Shown: piece by piece, positions 24,491-31,727 of the stretch
How the letters are laid out: every line of letters begins with the position of its first letter
Numbering within the stretch: the first letter of the stretch is position 1
Assembly: GCA_001544595.2 (NCBI GenBank)
Contig: FCOH02000038.1
Location: 1 to 44,486, forward strand
From: Caballeronia peredens
GTDB lineage: Bacteria > Pseudomonadota > Gammaproteobacteria > Burkholderiales > Burkholderiaceae
Length of the DNA stretch: 44,486 nt
Direction of reading: 5' to 3'
Translations under genes and position numbers: made by a program
The notes under the pieces: generated by a model
The model's input: the letters and a program-made list of their open reading frames with translations, nothing else
Databases searched by the model: none
Told to the model about the DNA's origin: nothing

Positions 24491-25243
24491 ATGACGAAGC
24501 CTTATCGCATCGGCCAGATCGTGCCGAGCTCGAACACGACGATGGAGACCGAGATTCCCGCGATGTTGCTCGCGCGCCAGACGATCCGCCCCGAGCGCTT
24601 CACGTTTCATTCGAGCCGCATGCGCATGAAGAAGGTGGTCAAGGAGGAACTCGCCGCGATGGATGGCGAGTCGGACCGCTGCGCCGTCGAGCTTTCCGAT
24701 GCGCGCGTTGATGTGCTCGGCTATGCGTGTCTCGTCGCCATCATGGCGATGGGGCACGGCTATCACCGCGTATCGCAGAAGCGCCTGCACGAACGCACCG
24801 TGGAGAACGGCGGCGCTGCACCCGTCGTCACGAGCGCGGGGGCGTTGGTCGATGCGCTGAAGGTGATCGGCGCAAAGCGCGTGGTGGTGGTCGCGCCTTA
24901 TATGAAGCCGTTGACCGAACTCGTGGTCGACTATATCCGCAACGAAGACTACGAAGTGATCGACTATCGCGCGCTCGAGATTCCGGACAATCTCGAAGTC
25001 GGCCGGCATGATCCGAGTCGCCTGCCTGAGATCGTCATGTCGATGCGTTATCAGGAAGCCGATGCCATCGTGCTGTCCGCGTGCGTGCAGATGCCGTCGC
25101 TGCCGGTCATCGCAAAGGTCGAAGCCATGACGGGCAAGCCGGTCGTGACGGCCGCCGTCGCGACGACCTACGCGATGCTCAGGCAACTCGGGCTCGAAGC
25201 GATCGTTCCCGGCGCGGGCGCGTTGCTTTCCGGCGCGTATTGA
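24491..25243 (+). CDS. maiA: Maleate cis-trans isomerase (Asp/Glu racemase superfamily)
   Basis: 250 aa from the ATG at 24491 with GGAG seven bases upstream. The two catalytic cysteines of the maleate isomerase/Asp-Glu racemase fold are Cys80 (GYACLVAIM) and Cys198 (SACVQMPS). The N-terminal substrate loop is VPSSNTTMETEIP with Asn15. It converts maleate to fumarate, the last step of the 2,5-dihydroxypyridine branch (NicE in Pseudomonas nicotinate degraders). It sits 34 bases after picC and 11 bases before the deformylase gene. Arylmalonate decarboxylase relatives share the fold, but pathway context favours maleate isomerase. Confidence 0.88.
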   Translation: MTKPYRIGQIVPSSNTTMETEIPAMLLARQTIRPERFTFHSSRMRMKKVVKEELAAMDGESDRCAVELSDARVDVLGYACLVAIMAMGHGYHRVSQKRLHERTVENGGAAPVVTSAGALVDALKVIGAKRVVVVAPYMKPLTELVVDYIRNEDYEVIDYRALEIPDNLEVGRHDPSRLPEIVMSMRYQEADAIVLSACVQMPSLPVIAKVEAMTGKPVVTAAVATTYAMLRQLGLEAIVPGAGALLSGAY

Positions 25244-25254
25244 GCGAGGCGGAC

Positions 25255-26070
25255 ATGTCGAGCTATCTGTACGGCGCGAACGTTCATGCGAACGGCATTC
25301 GTCAACACTACGTGCGCTATGGCGGCGTGCGCCCGGAACGCGATCCGGTGATCATCGTGCCGGGCATCACGAGTCCGGCTGTCACATGGGGTTTCGTCGC
25401 GGAGCATGTCGGCAGGACGTTCGATACCTACGTACTCGACGTGCGCGGACGCGGCTTGTCGTCTGCATCGGATTCACTCGATTACAGCCTCGATGCGCAA
25501 GCCGCCGATTTGCTTGCATTTGCAACTACTTTGGGTTTCGAGCGCTATAGCGTGATCGGTCATTCGATGGGCGCGCGCATCGGCATTCGCGCGGCGCGCT
25601 CGAAGCCCGCGGGAATGGCGCGCCTCGCTATGATCGATCCGCCTGTTTCGGGTCCGGGACGTCGGCCGTATCCGTCGCAATTGCCGTGGTATATCGATTC
25701 GATCCGACAGTCGCGCGAAGGCATGACCGCGGACGCGATGCGCACATTCTGTCCGACATGGACCGATGAGCAACTCGCGTTGCGCGCCGAATGGCTGCAT
25801 ACGTGTGACGAACGCGCGATTCGCGCGAGTTTCGAAGGCTTTCATACCGACGACATTCACGCCGATCTTCCGCATCTGAAGATTCCCGCGCTGCTCGTTA
25901 CGGCGGGGCGCGGTGATGTCGTACGCGACGCCGATGTCGAAGAGATCCGCGCGCTCGTGCCGCAACTCGAACATGTGCGTGTGCAGAACGCCGGCCACAT
26001 GATTCCGTGGGACGACGAAGCCGGATTTTACGCGGCACTCGGCGATTTCCTCGGTGCATCGCTCAGCTAA
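25255..26070 (+). CDS. nicD: N-formylmaleamate deformylase (alpha/beta hydrolase)
   Basis: 271 aa from the ATG at 25255 after GAGGC. Alpha/beta-hydrolase with nucleophile Ser104 in GHSMG, Asp128 in MIDPPVSGPG and His248 in NAGHMIPWDD. The sequence matches NicD of Pseudomonas putida closely from memory (NGIRQHY.RYGG, VPGITSPA.TWGFVAE, SDEQLALRAEWLHT-like segments). NicD hydrolyses N-formylmaleamate to formate and maleamate; the orthologue in picolinate clusters is PicE. It lies between maiA and nicX with short gaps, and order and residues agree. Confidence 0.92.
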   Translation: MSSYLYGANVHANGIRQHYVRYGGVRPERDPVIIVPGITSPAVTWGFVAEHVGRTFDTYVLDVRGRGLSSASDSLDYSLDAQAADLLAFATTLGFERYSVIGHSMGARIGIRAARSKPAGMARLAMIDPPVSGPGRRPYPSQLPWYIDSIRQSREGMTADAMRTFCPTWTDEQLALRAEWLHTCDERAIRASFEGFHTDDIHADLPHLKIPALLVTAGRGDVVRDADVEEIRALVPQLEHVRVQNAGHMIPWDDEAGFYAALGDFLGASLS

Positions 26071-26093
26071 GCTCAGCCATCAAGGAGGCAAGC

Positions 26094-27128
26094 ATGCCAG
26101 TCAGTGAATATCAGATGGTCGATGCATGGACGCGTGTGCTCAAGCTCTCGCGCCTGGAGCCGGGCCAGACGGTCACCATTCTCACGAGCGCATCGACGCA
26201 TCCCCAGACGCTTGCGACCGCGCTGATCGCAACGCAGTCGATGGGCGCCATCGTCAATCGTCTCGATCTTCCGCCCGTCAATGGAGAGAAGGCGTTGAGC
26301 CGCGACTCGCTTGCCTATCTCGGCACGACACCATTGACCGGGAACCGCGCTGCCATCGCCGCGCTGAAGGAAAGCGATCTCGTGCTCGATCTGATGACCC
26401 TGTTGTTCTCGCCCGAGCAACTCGAGATTCTGAAGACCGGCACGAAGATTCTGCTTGCAGTCGAGCCGCCGGAAATACTCACGCGACTCGTGCCGACACT
26501 TGCCGATCGCGAACGCGTGCTCGCCGCACAGACTCGCATCGCAAGGGCGCGCGAGATGCATATCGTGTCGGCAGCCGGCACGGACTTTCGTTGCCCTTTG
26601 GGCGAGTTCGAGCCGATTGCGGAATACGGCTTCGTCGATGAACCCGGTCGCTGGGACCACTGGCCGAGCGGTTTCGCGCTGACCTTCCCGAACGACGGAC
26701 ACGCGCACGGCCGCATCGTGATCGATCGTGGCGATATCCTGCTGCCGCAGAAGAGCTATGTGCAGGATCGCATCGAGCTCACGGTGGAAGGCGGATACGC
26801 GACGCGTATCGAAGGCGGCATGGACGCGCAATTGCTGAGCGAATACATGTCGACCTTCGACGATCCCGAAGCGTACGCGATCTCGCATATCGGCTGGGGC
26901 CTGCAATCGCGCGCACACTGGTCGACGCTCGGGCTCTATGATCGCGAGGCGACCATCGGCATGGACGCGCGCGCGTTCGAAGGTAATTTCCTGTTCTCGC
27001 TCGGACCGAACAACGAAGCAGGCGGAAGCCGCACGACCACCTGCCATATCGACATTCCCCTGCGCCACTGCGACGTATTTCTCGATGGCGAAGCCGTCGT
27101 GCGCGACGGCGTGGTACTCGACCGCTAG
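26094..27128 (+). CDS. nicX: 2,5-dihydroxypyridine 5,6-dioxygenase (NicX type, M29-like fold)
   Basis: 344 aa from the ATG at 26094, preceded by a perfect AAGGAGG; the in-frame upstream start would overlap nicD. Fold related to M29 aminopeptidases, but with iron ligands of NicX: His265 (ISHIGWG), His318 and Asp320 (TCHIDIP). These match the ligand numbering reported for Pseudomonas putida NicX. It opens the ring of 2,5-dihydroxypyridine to N-formylmaleamate using O2. The picolinate-cluster equivalent is PicD. Neighbours nicD and nicF supply the next two steps. Confidence 0.92.
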   Translation: MPVSEYQMVDAWTRVLKLSRLEPGQTVTILTSASTHPQTLATALIATQSMGAIVNRLDLPPVNGEKALSRDSLAYLGTTPLTGNRAAIAALKESDLVLDLMTLLFSPEQLEILKTGTKILLAVEPPEILTRLVPTLADRERVLAAQTRIARAREMHIVSAAGTDFRCPLGEFEPIAEYGFVDEPGRWDHWPSGFALTFPNDGHAHGRIVIDRGDILLPQKSYVQDRIELTVEGGYATRIEGGMDAQLLSEYMSTFDDPEAYAISHIGWGLQSRAHWSTLGLYDREATIGMDARAFEGNFLFSLGPNNEAGGSRTTTCHIDIPLRHCDVFLDGEAVVRDGVVLDR

Positions 27129-27146
27129 ACCACGAAAATCACTCAC

Positions 27147-27770
27147 ATGTCCCACGATATCGAAACTTATCAGCGGCAGAGCTTCGGCTCGTCGCTGGCG
27201 CCGGAAGCCCCGGTCGGGCTGTTGATCGTCGACTTCGTGAATGGCTTTGCCGACCCCGACGTGTTCGGCGGCGGCAATATTCCGCAGGCGATCGAGCACA
27301 CCGTTCCCTTGCTCGCCCATGCGCGCGAGATGAACTGGCCGGTGGCGCACAGCCGCATCGTCTTCGCCGACGACGACACCGACCGCAACATCTTCACGAT
27401 GAAAGTGCCCGGCCTTCTCGCGCTGAAAGAGCAATCGCACAACAGCGCAATCGTGCCGCAACTCGCGCCGCGCAAGGGCGAACTCGTCGTGCGCAAGACT
27501 GTGCCGTCGGCGTTCTTCGGTACGTCGCTGGCAGCGTGGCTTACGCAGCACGGCGTGCGTACGCTCGTGATCGCGGGCGCGGTGACGAGCGGATGCGTGC
27601 GGTCCTCCGTCGTCGATGCGATGCAATATGGCTTCCGTCCCTTTGTGTTGTCCGACTGCGTGGGCGATCGCGCGCTGGCCCCGCACGAGGCGAATCTGTT
27701 CGACATGGCGCAGAAGTATGCCGCCGTCATGAAGCGTGACGAAGCACTCGAACTGTTCAAGCATCTTTGA
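27147..27770 (+). CDS. nicF: Maleamate amidohydrolase (isochorismatase-like cysteine hydrolase)
   Basis: 207 aa. Cysteine-hydrolase triad: Asp29 (LLIVDFVNGF), Lys117 (VVRKTVPSAF) and Cys150 (AGAVTSGCVRSS). This is the N-carbamoylsarcosine amidase/isochorismatase fold. NicF converts maleamate to maleate and ammonia, releasing the ring nitrogen for use. It starts 18 bases after nicX; the ribosome-binding site is weak, so translation may depend on coupling. Full length for the family. Confidence 0.92.
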   Translation: MSHDIETYQRQSFGSSLAPEAPVGLLIVDFVNGFADPDVFGGGNIPQAIEHTVPLLAHAREMNWPVAHSRIVFADDDTDRNIFTMKVPGLLALKEQSHNSAIVPQLAPRKGELVVRKTVPSAFFGTSLAAWLTQHGVRTLVIAGAVTSGCVRSSVVDAMQYGFRPFVLSDCVGDRALAPHEANLFDMAQKYAAVMKRDEALELFKHL

Positions 27771-27797
27771 TCATCCGCTAGCACGCATGGGACCGAC

Positions 27798-29393
27798 ATG
27801 GCCACTTCTCTTTCGGAGCGGTCGCACCGCGAAGTGACGCGCCACGAGTTCACGCTGATCGTCGCGTCGTCGTTCGGTGCGCTGCTCGAATGGTACGACT
27901 TCTATATCTATGCGGCGCTGGCGGGCACCTTCAGCACGCTGTTCTTTCCGAGCGGCAACGACACGGTTGCTTTTCTCGCGAGCCTCGCCACGTTCGGTGC
28001 GGGCTTTCTCGTGCGTCCGCTCGGAGCGCTGTTCTTCGGGCGGCTCGGCGATCGCATCGGACGCAAGTACACGTTCATGGCGACCATCGTGCTGATGGGC
28101 GTCGCAACGGTCGGTGTGGGCGTGCTGCCTTCGTTCGACAAGATCGGCATGCTCGCGCCCGTTCTGCTTGTCGCGCTTCGTCTGTTGCAGGGATTCGCGC
28201 TCGGCGGGGAAACAGGCGGCGCGGCTACGTATCTCGCGGAACACTCGCCGCATCGGCGTCGAGGCTTGTACACGAGTTCGCTGCAAACGACCGCGACGCT
28301 CGGACTGCTCTCGTCCATCGCTGTTGTCAGTGTGAGCCGCGCCGCGATGGACGAAGCCGCATTCCAGAGCTGGGGCTGGCGCGTGCCGTTTCTCGTGTCT
28401 GTCGTGCTACTCGCGATCTCGGTCTATCTGCGCACGAAGCTCGCGGAATCGCCGACGTTTCGCGAAATGAAGCAATCGGGCCGATTGTCGAAGTCGCCGA
28501 TAGCGGAGAGCTTCGGCAAATGGGCGAACTTGAAATACGTTCTTGTCATGCTGTTCAGCACGGCGTCGGGCGTGGGCGTCGTGTTCGGGACCGGGCATTT
28601 CTATTCGATGTATTTCCTGCAGAACACGCTGAAGGTCGCGCCGAACACGGTGAATCTCTTTCTTGCGATTGCGTTGATCGCCGTGTTTCCGTTTTATCTC
28701 GTGTTCGGCTGGCTATCCGATCGCATCGGACGAAAGTGGATCATGATGCTCGCGTGCCTGCTGCTCGCGGTGACGACGCAGCCGATTTTTCATGCCCTCA
28801 CGCACTATGCGAATCCGCAGCTCGAAGCGTTCCAGAAGAACGCGCCCGTCACGGTCCGAGCGAGCGATTGCCGCTTCGCTTTGTTTTCGGCGCCGGTCAC
28901 GGAGTGCGACCGCATCCGCTCGTTTCTGAGCGCGTCCGGCGTGTCGTACATCCGGTTGCCGCAGCGGGCGGGCGAGGGCGTTTCGACGGAAGTCGGCTCG
29001 ATCGTGGTGCACGGCAGCGAACGCCATCAACTCGAGCAAGCGCTGATCGCATCCGGATGGAGCGCGCACGCCGATCCTGCGCGAATCGACGCGCCGATGG
29101 TCGTCTTCCTGATGTGGCTCCTGTTGCTCTATCTGGCGATGGTCTACGGACCGATGGCCGCCTTCATGGTCGAGCTTTTTCCCGCGCGCATCCGCTATAC
29201 ATCGCTCTCGCTGCCGTTTCATCTCGGCTCGGGATGGTTCGGCGGCATGTTGCCGTTCGTGGTGTCGGCGATGGCGGTCGCGCGCGGCAACGTGTATTTC
29301 GGGCTCTGGTATCCGATCGTGATCGCGGTGGTGTCGTTCGCGGTCGGCGCGCTCTTCGTGCCCGAGACGTACCGCCGCGACATCACGCAATGA
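27798..29393 (+). CDS. MFS (metabolite:H+ symporter) transporter with large inserted loop; candidate picolinate importer
   Basis: 531 aa, longer than the usual 430-450. MHS-type MFS features: SFGALLEWYDFYIYAALAG in TM1 and GDRIGRKYTF in the TM2-3 loop. A Gly-rich GGETGGAATYLAEHSP loop and FGWLSDRIGRK in the second half are also family marks. About 98 residues (about 335-432) are inserted between two membrane helices of the C-terminal half. They include two Cys (358, 370) and a small alpha/beta-looking segment. Such insertions are seen in some ProP/YhjE-like transporters; the role is unknown to me. It is the last gene of the picC operon, so uptake of picolinate or a related pyridine acid is likely. 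Confidence 0.85.
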   Translation: MATSLSERSHREVTRHEFTLIVASSFGALLEWYDFYIYAALAGTFSTLFFPSGNDTVAFLASLATFGAGFLVRPLGALFFGRLGDRIGRKYTFMATIVLMGVATVGVGVLPSFDKIGMLAPVLLVALRLLQGFALGGETGGAATYLAEHSPHRRRGLYTSSLQTTATLGLLSSIAVVSVSRAAMDEAAFQSWGWRVPFLVSVVLLAISVYLRTKLAESPTFREMKQSGRLSKSPIAESFGKWANLKYVLVMLFSTASGVGVVFGTGHFYSMYFLQNTLKVAPNTVNLFLAIALIAVFPFYLVFGWLSDRIGRKWIMMLACLLLAVTTQPIFHALTHYANPQLEAFQKNAPVTVRASDCRFALFSAPVTECDRIRSFLSASGVSYIRLPQRAGEGVSTEVGSIVVHGSERHQLEQALIASGWSAHADPARIDAPMVVFLMWLLLLYLAMVYGPMAAFMVELFPARIRYTSLSLPFHLGSGWFGGMLPFVVSAMAVARGNVYFGLWYPIVIAVVSFAVGALFVPETYRRDITQ

Positions 29394-29410
29394 CCTCAAC
29401 CAATGCTTGC

Positions 29411-29438
29411 GTCGAAATGCTTCAGTCGAAATGCTTGA
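29411..29438. repeat. 14-bp tandem duplication at the picR stop codon
   Basis: GTCGAAATGCTTCA is followed directly by GTCGAAATGCTTGA, differing by one base. The first copy lies mostly past the marR stop, and the second encodes the last residues (KHFD). It looks like a slippage duplication at the 3' end of the regulator gene, in the 28-bp convergent gap with the MFS gene. Confidence 0.7.
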
Positions 29439-29928
29439 GCGACGTGCGGCCGTACTGGTTGTTGCCTTCAACGAGCTGCATCATCATTTGCACGAAATGC
29501 ACGCGATCTTCGGGACTCAACGGACCGAGAAACCTCACCTGGGCCTCACGCATGCTGCCGTACATGTCCTTCATGACGCGGCGCCCTTTCGCGGTAATGT
29601 TGGCGATCTTGAGCCGCCCGTCGTGCGGACTCGGCTCGCGCTTCACGAGGCCGCGCTCTTCGAGGCGGCGCAGCACGTCCGCCATGGTGGTGCGATCGAC
29701 GCCGACTTCCGCGCACAGCGACGTCTGGTCGAGTCCCGGCCGCTCGCTCAGCGTGGTCAGCAAGCCGTACTGCACGGGCGTGATGGCGAAATCCTTGCAG
29801 CACTCGAAGAAGAGCGCGATATGGATCTGATTGAGCCGCCGGATCAGGAACCCGGGCCGCTGCCACAGATGCCCGGTCTCGATTCCGTTATCGGAAACGG
29901 CAGCTTTTTTCTCGGCTACGGTGCCCAT
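29422..29928 (-). CDS. picR: MarR-family repressor, predicted PicR
   Basis: 168 aa with a winged helix-turn-helix: FAITPVQYGLLTTLSERPGLDQTSLCAEVGVDRTTMADVLRRLEE (about 48-92), then the wing EPSPHDGRLKIANIT. The flanking helices form the MarR dimer interface. NicR and PicR, the known repressors of nicotinate and picolinate pathways, are MarR proteins. This gene ends 28 bases from the transporter gene and diverges from a second MFS gene across a region holding two TCAG-N4-CTGA sites. It is therefore likely to repress itself and the pic operons, released by a pathway intermediate. AAAGG lies just before the ATG. Confidence 0.88.
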   Translation of the reverse strand: MGTVAEKKAAVSDNGIETGHLWQRPGFLIRRLNQIHIALFFECCKDFAITPVQYGLLTTLSERPGLDQTSLCAEVGVDRTTMADVLRRLEERGLVKREPSPHDGRLKIANITAKGRRVMKDMYGSMREAQVRFLGPLSPEDRVHFVQMMMQLVEGNNQYGRTSLKHFD

Positions 29929-30020
29929 CCTTTACCTTTCTGGAAGAAGTTCTGTCACAGAGGAGTGTAGCGTTCGTCGGTTTCGATGTCTTAAGCGACG
30001 CCGAAACGATACGCGCCCAC

Positions 30021-30042
30021 GCTGCTTGATTCGCTGCTTGAT
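30021..30042. repeat. 10-bp direct repeat in the picR-MFS gap
   Basis: GCTGCTTGAT occurs twice with a 2-base spacer, about 90 bases upstream of the picR start. It could be a regulatory direct repeat or chance. The rest of the 405-bp gap (29929-30333) holds two operators (30131, 30271) and no credible ORF. Confidence 0.4.
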
Positions 30043-30130
30043 GCACTGCAACCAGAGCCATGAATGATCGCAAAATTGTAGGTGCAATCATAGTTGCGCT
30101 GCCATTTTTTTCCGGATACAAAGCTATCTA

Positions 30131-30142
30131 TCAGCGTACTGA
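30131..30142. promoter_or_regulatory. PicR-type operator 3 (TCAG-N4-CTGA)
   Basis: TCAGCGTACTGA, one base different from operators 1 and 4, about 200 bases upstream of picR and on the picR side of the divergent gap. It is likely to serve autoregulation of picR. I could not fix the picR promoter position with confidence. Confidence 0.72.
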
Positions 30143-30270
30143 CGAATGCTGATGGCAGCAGCGCAATAAGTCAATGATGGAAGTCAATACACGAAGTCAA
30201 CAGAACGATGCGTCGCGCAGGCATCAGCGCCGATCTGCTCGTGCGTAACCGGCCCCAAACGCACGAATGA

Positions 30271-30282
30271 TCAGCATACTGA
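30271..30282. promoter_or_regulatory. PicR-type operator 4 (TCAG-N4-CTGA)
   Basis: TCAGCATACTGA, identical to operator 1 and extended by A and T into ATCAGCATACTGAT. It lies about 50 bases upstream of the second MFS gene. It shares TACTGATTAAATG on its right side with operator 2. Confidence 0.8.
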
Positions 30283-30333
30283 TTAAATGGCGAATGCGTT
30301 AAACGTCACCTCACTCGGAGTCTGGAGCTAAAA

Positions 30334-31659
30334 ATGAGTTCTACCCCTGTACAGACGGACGACGTCGCCATTCAAGGGCGGTCGATGTCCCGCAACGATA
30401 TCAAGACGCTGATGCTGGCGTCGCTCGGTGGTGCGCTGGAATACTACGACTTCATCGTCGCGGTGTTCTTCACCAAGCTGCTCGCAACCGTGTTCTTTCC
30501 GCCGCAGACGCCCGAGTGGCTCGCACAGCTCGAAGTGTTCTGCATTTTCGCGGCGGGCTATCTCGTGCGGCCGATCGGCGGCATTTTCTTCGCGCACTTC
30601 GGCGACCGCATCGGCCGCAAGAAGATGTTCGCGTTGAGCCTGTTCCTGATGGCCGCGCCGACACTGCTCATCGGCCTGTTGCCGAGCTACGCGACGCTCG
30701 GACTCGTCGCACCGCTGCTGTTTCTGCTGTGCCGCATCCTGCAGGGGCTTTCCGTCGGCGGCGAAGTGCCGGGCGCGTGGATCTTCTGCTCGGAACACGT
30801 GAAACGCGAGCGCATCGGTCTCGCGTGCGGCCTGCTCATGTCGGGTCTTTGCACCGGCATCCTGCTCGGCGCGCTGTCCGCGAAGTTCCTGATCGGCAAC
30901 ATGGAATCCGCCGATCTGAAGAGCTGGGGCTGGCGTCTGCCGTTCATCGCAGGTGGTGTATTCGGTTTGATCTCGGTCTATCTGCGCCGCTATCTGCAGG
31001 AGACGCCGGTCTTTGAAGCGTTGCGTGCGAAGCGCGCCGCGGATACGCGCTTGCCGCTCGCAGTCGTGCTGAAGGAGCATCGCGGTGCGGTCATCGTCTC
31101 GCTGCTCGCGACGTGGGTCTTCTCCGGCATCTTCGTGCTGTACTTTCTCTACACGCCCACATTCCTGCAATCGCAGTTTCATTTCGCGCCGAAGGACGTG
31201 TTCACCAACAATTCGTGGTCGATCTTCGGGCTGATACTCGGCAGCACGTTCGCCGGATGGGCCGCGGACAAGATCGGCGGAGGCCGCGCCTACGCGATCG
31301 GCTGCGTCGCGATGTTACTCGTGACCGGCGCTTTCTACATGGGCCTGAGCGCAGGCAGCCAGTCGGTGTGGACGCTTTACATCCTCGGCGGCTTTCTGAT
31401 CGGGACCATCACGCTCGGGCCGTACATCATCGTGAAAAGCTTTCCGCCCGAAGTGCGCTTTACCGGCTTTGCGCTTTCATACAACACGGCCTACGCGATC
31501 TTCGGCGGCACCGCGCCCGCCGTCGCGTCCTTCCTGGTGGGGCGTCAAGGATTCACGATGGCGCCCGCATGGTACATTGGCGCGCTGTGCGTGCTCGGCG
31601 TGATCATCGGCCTCGTCTGGCGTGCGCCCGTGCATGCCGAAGCAGCGGCGGCGCATTGA
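30334..31659 (+). CDS. MFS (MHS-type) transporter, PicR-regulon candidate
   Basis: 441 aa with about 12 hydrophobic helices. MHS features: SLGGALEYYDFIVAVFFTKLL in TM1 and HFGDRIGRKKMF in the TM2-3 loop. The GGEVPGAWIFCSEHVKRE segment and GWAADKIGGGRAY in the second half also fit. GGAG lies seven bases before the ATG. Operator 4 lies just upstream and picR diverges from it. A second uptake system for picolinate or a pathway intermediate, or an exporter, is plausible; the substrate is not shown by sequence. It has no inserted loop, unlike the MFS protein of the picC operon. Confidence 0.87.
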   Translation: MSSTPVQTDDVAIQGRSMSRNDIKTLMLASLGGALEYYDFIVAVFFTKLLATVFFPPQTPEWLAQLEVFCIFAAGYLVRPIGGIFFAHFGDRIGRKKMFALSLFLMAAPTLLIGLLPSYATLGLVAPLLFLLCRILQGLSVGGEVPGAWIFCSEHVKRERIGLACGLLMSGLCTGILLGALSAKFLIGNMESADLKSWGWRLPFIAGGVFGLISVYLRRYLQETPVFEALRAKRAADTRLPLAVVLKEHRGAVIVSLLATWVFSGIFVLYFLYTPTFLQSQFHFAPKDVFTNNSWSIFGLILGSTFAGWAADKIGGGRAYAIGCVAMLLVTGAFYMGLSAGSQSVWTLYILGGFLIGTITLGPYIIVKSFPPEVRFTGFALSYNTAYAIFGGTAPAVASFLVGRQGFTMAPAWYIGALCVLGVIIGLVWRAPVHAEAAAAH

Positions 31660-31727
31660 CGCCGAGCCTTTGATCGTTGCGATCCCGCGCCGAGTCCCGC
31701 GCGGGCGAGCTTCCCTCCGAGTGATCT

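Noticed and set aside
15570..27770. Nicotinate (nic) rather than picolinate degradation
   Set aside because: The lower pathway is shared, but nicotinate routes use a flavin NicC that decarboxylates oxidatively. Here there is a Rieske oxygenase plus a cofactor-free decarboxylase, which fits picolinate better. Not excluded experimentally.
31696..31705. CCCGCGCGGG palindrome before the BenE-like gene as a terminator
   Set aside because: It has no loop and no U-run; short GC palindromes are common in this genome.
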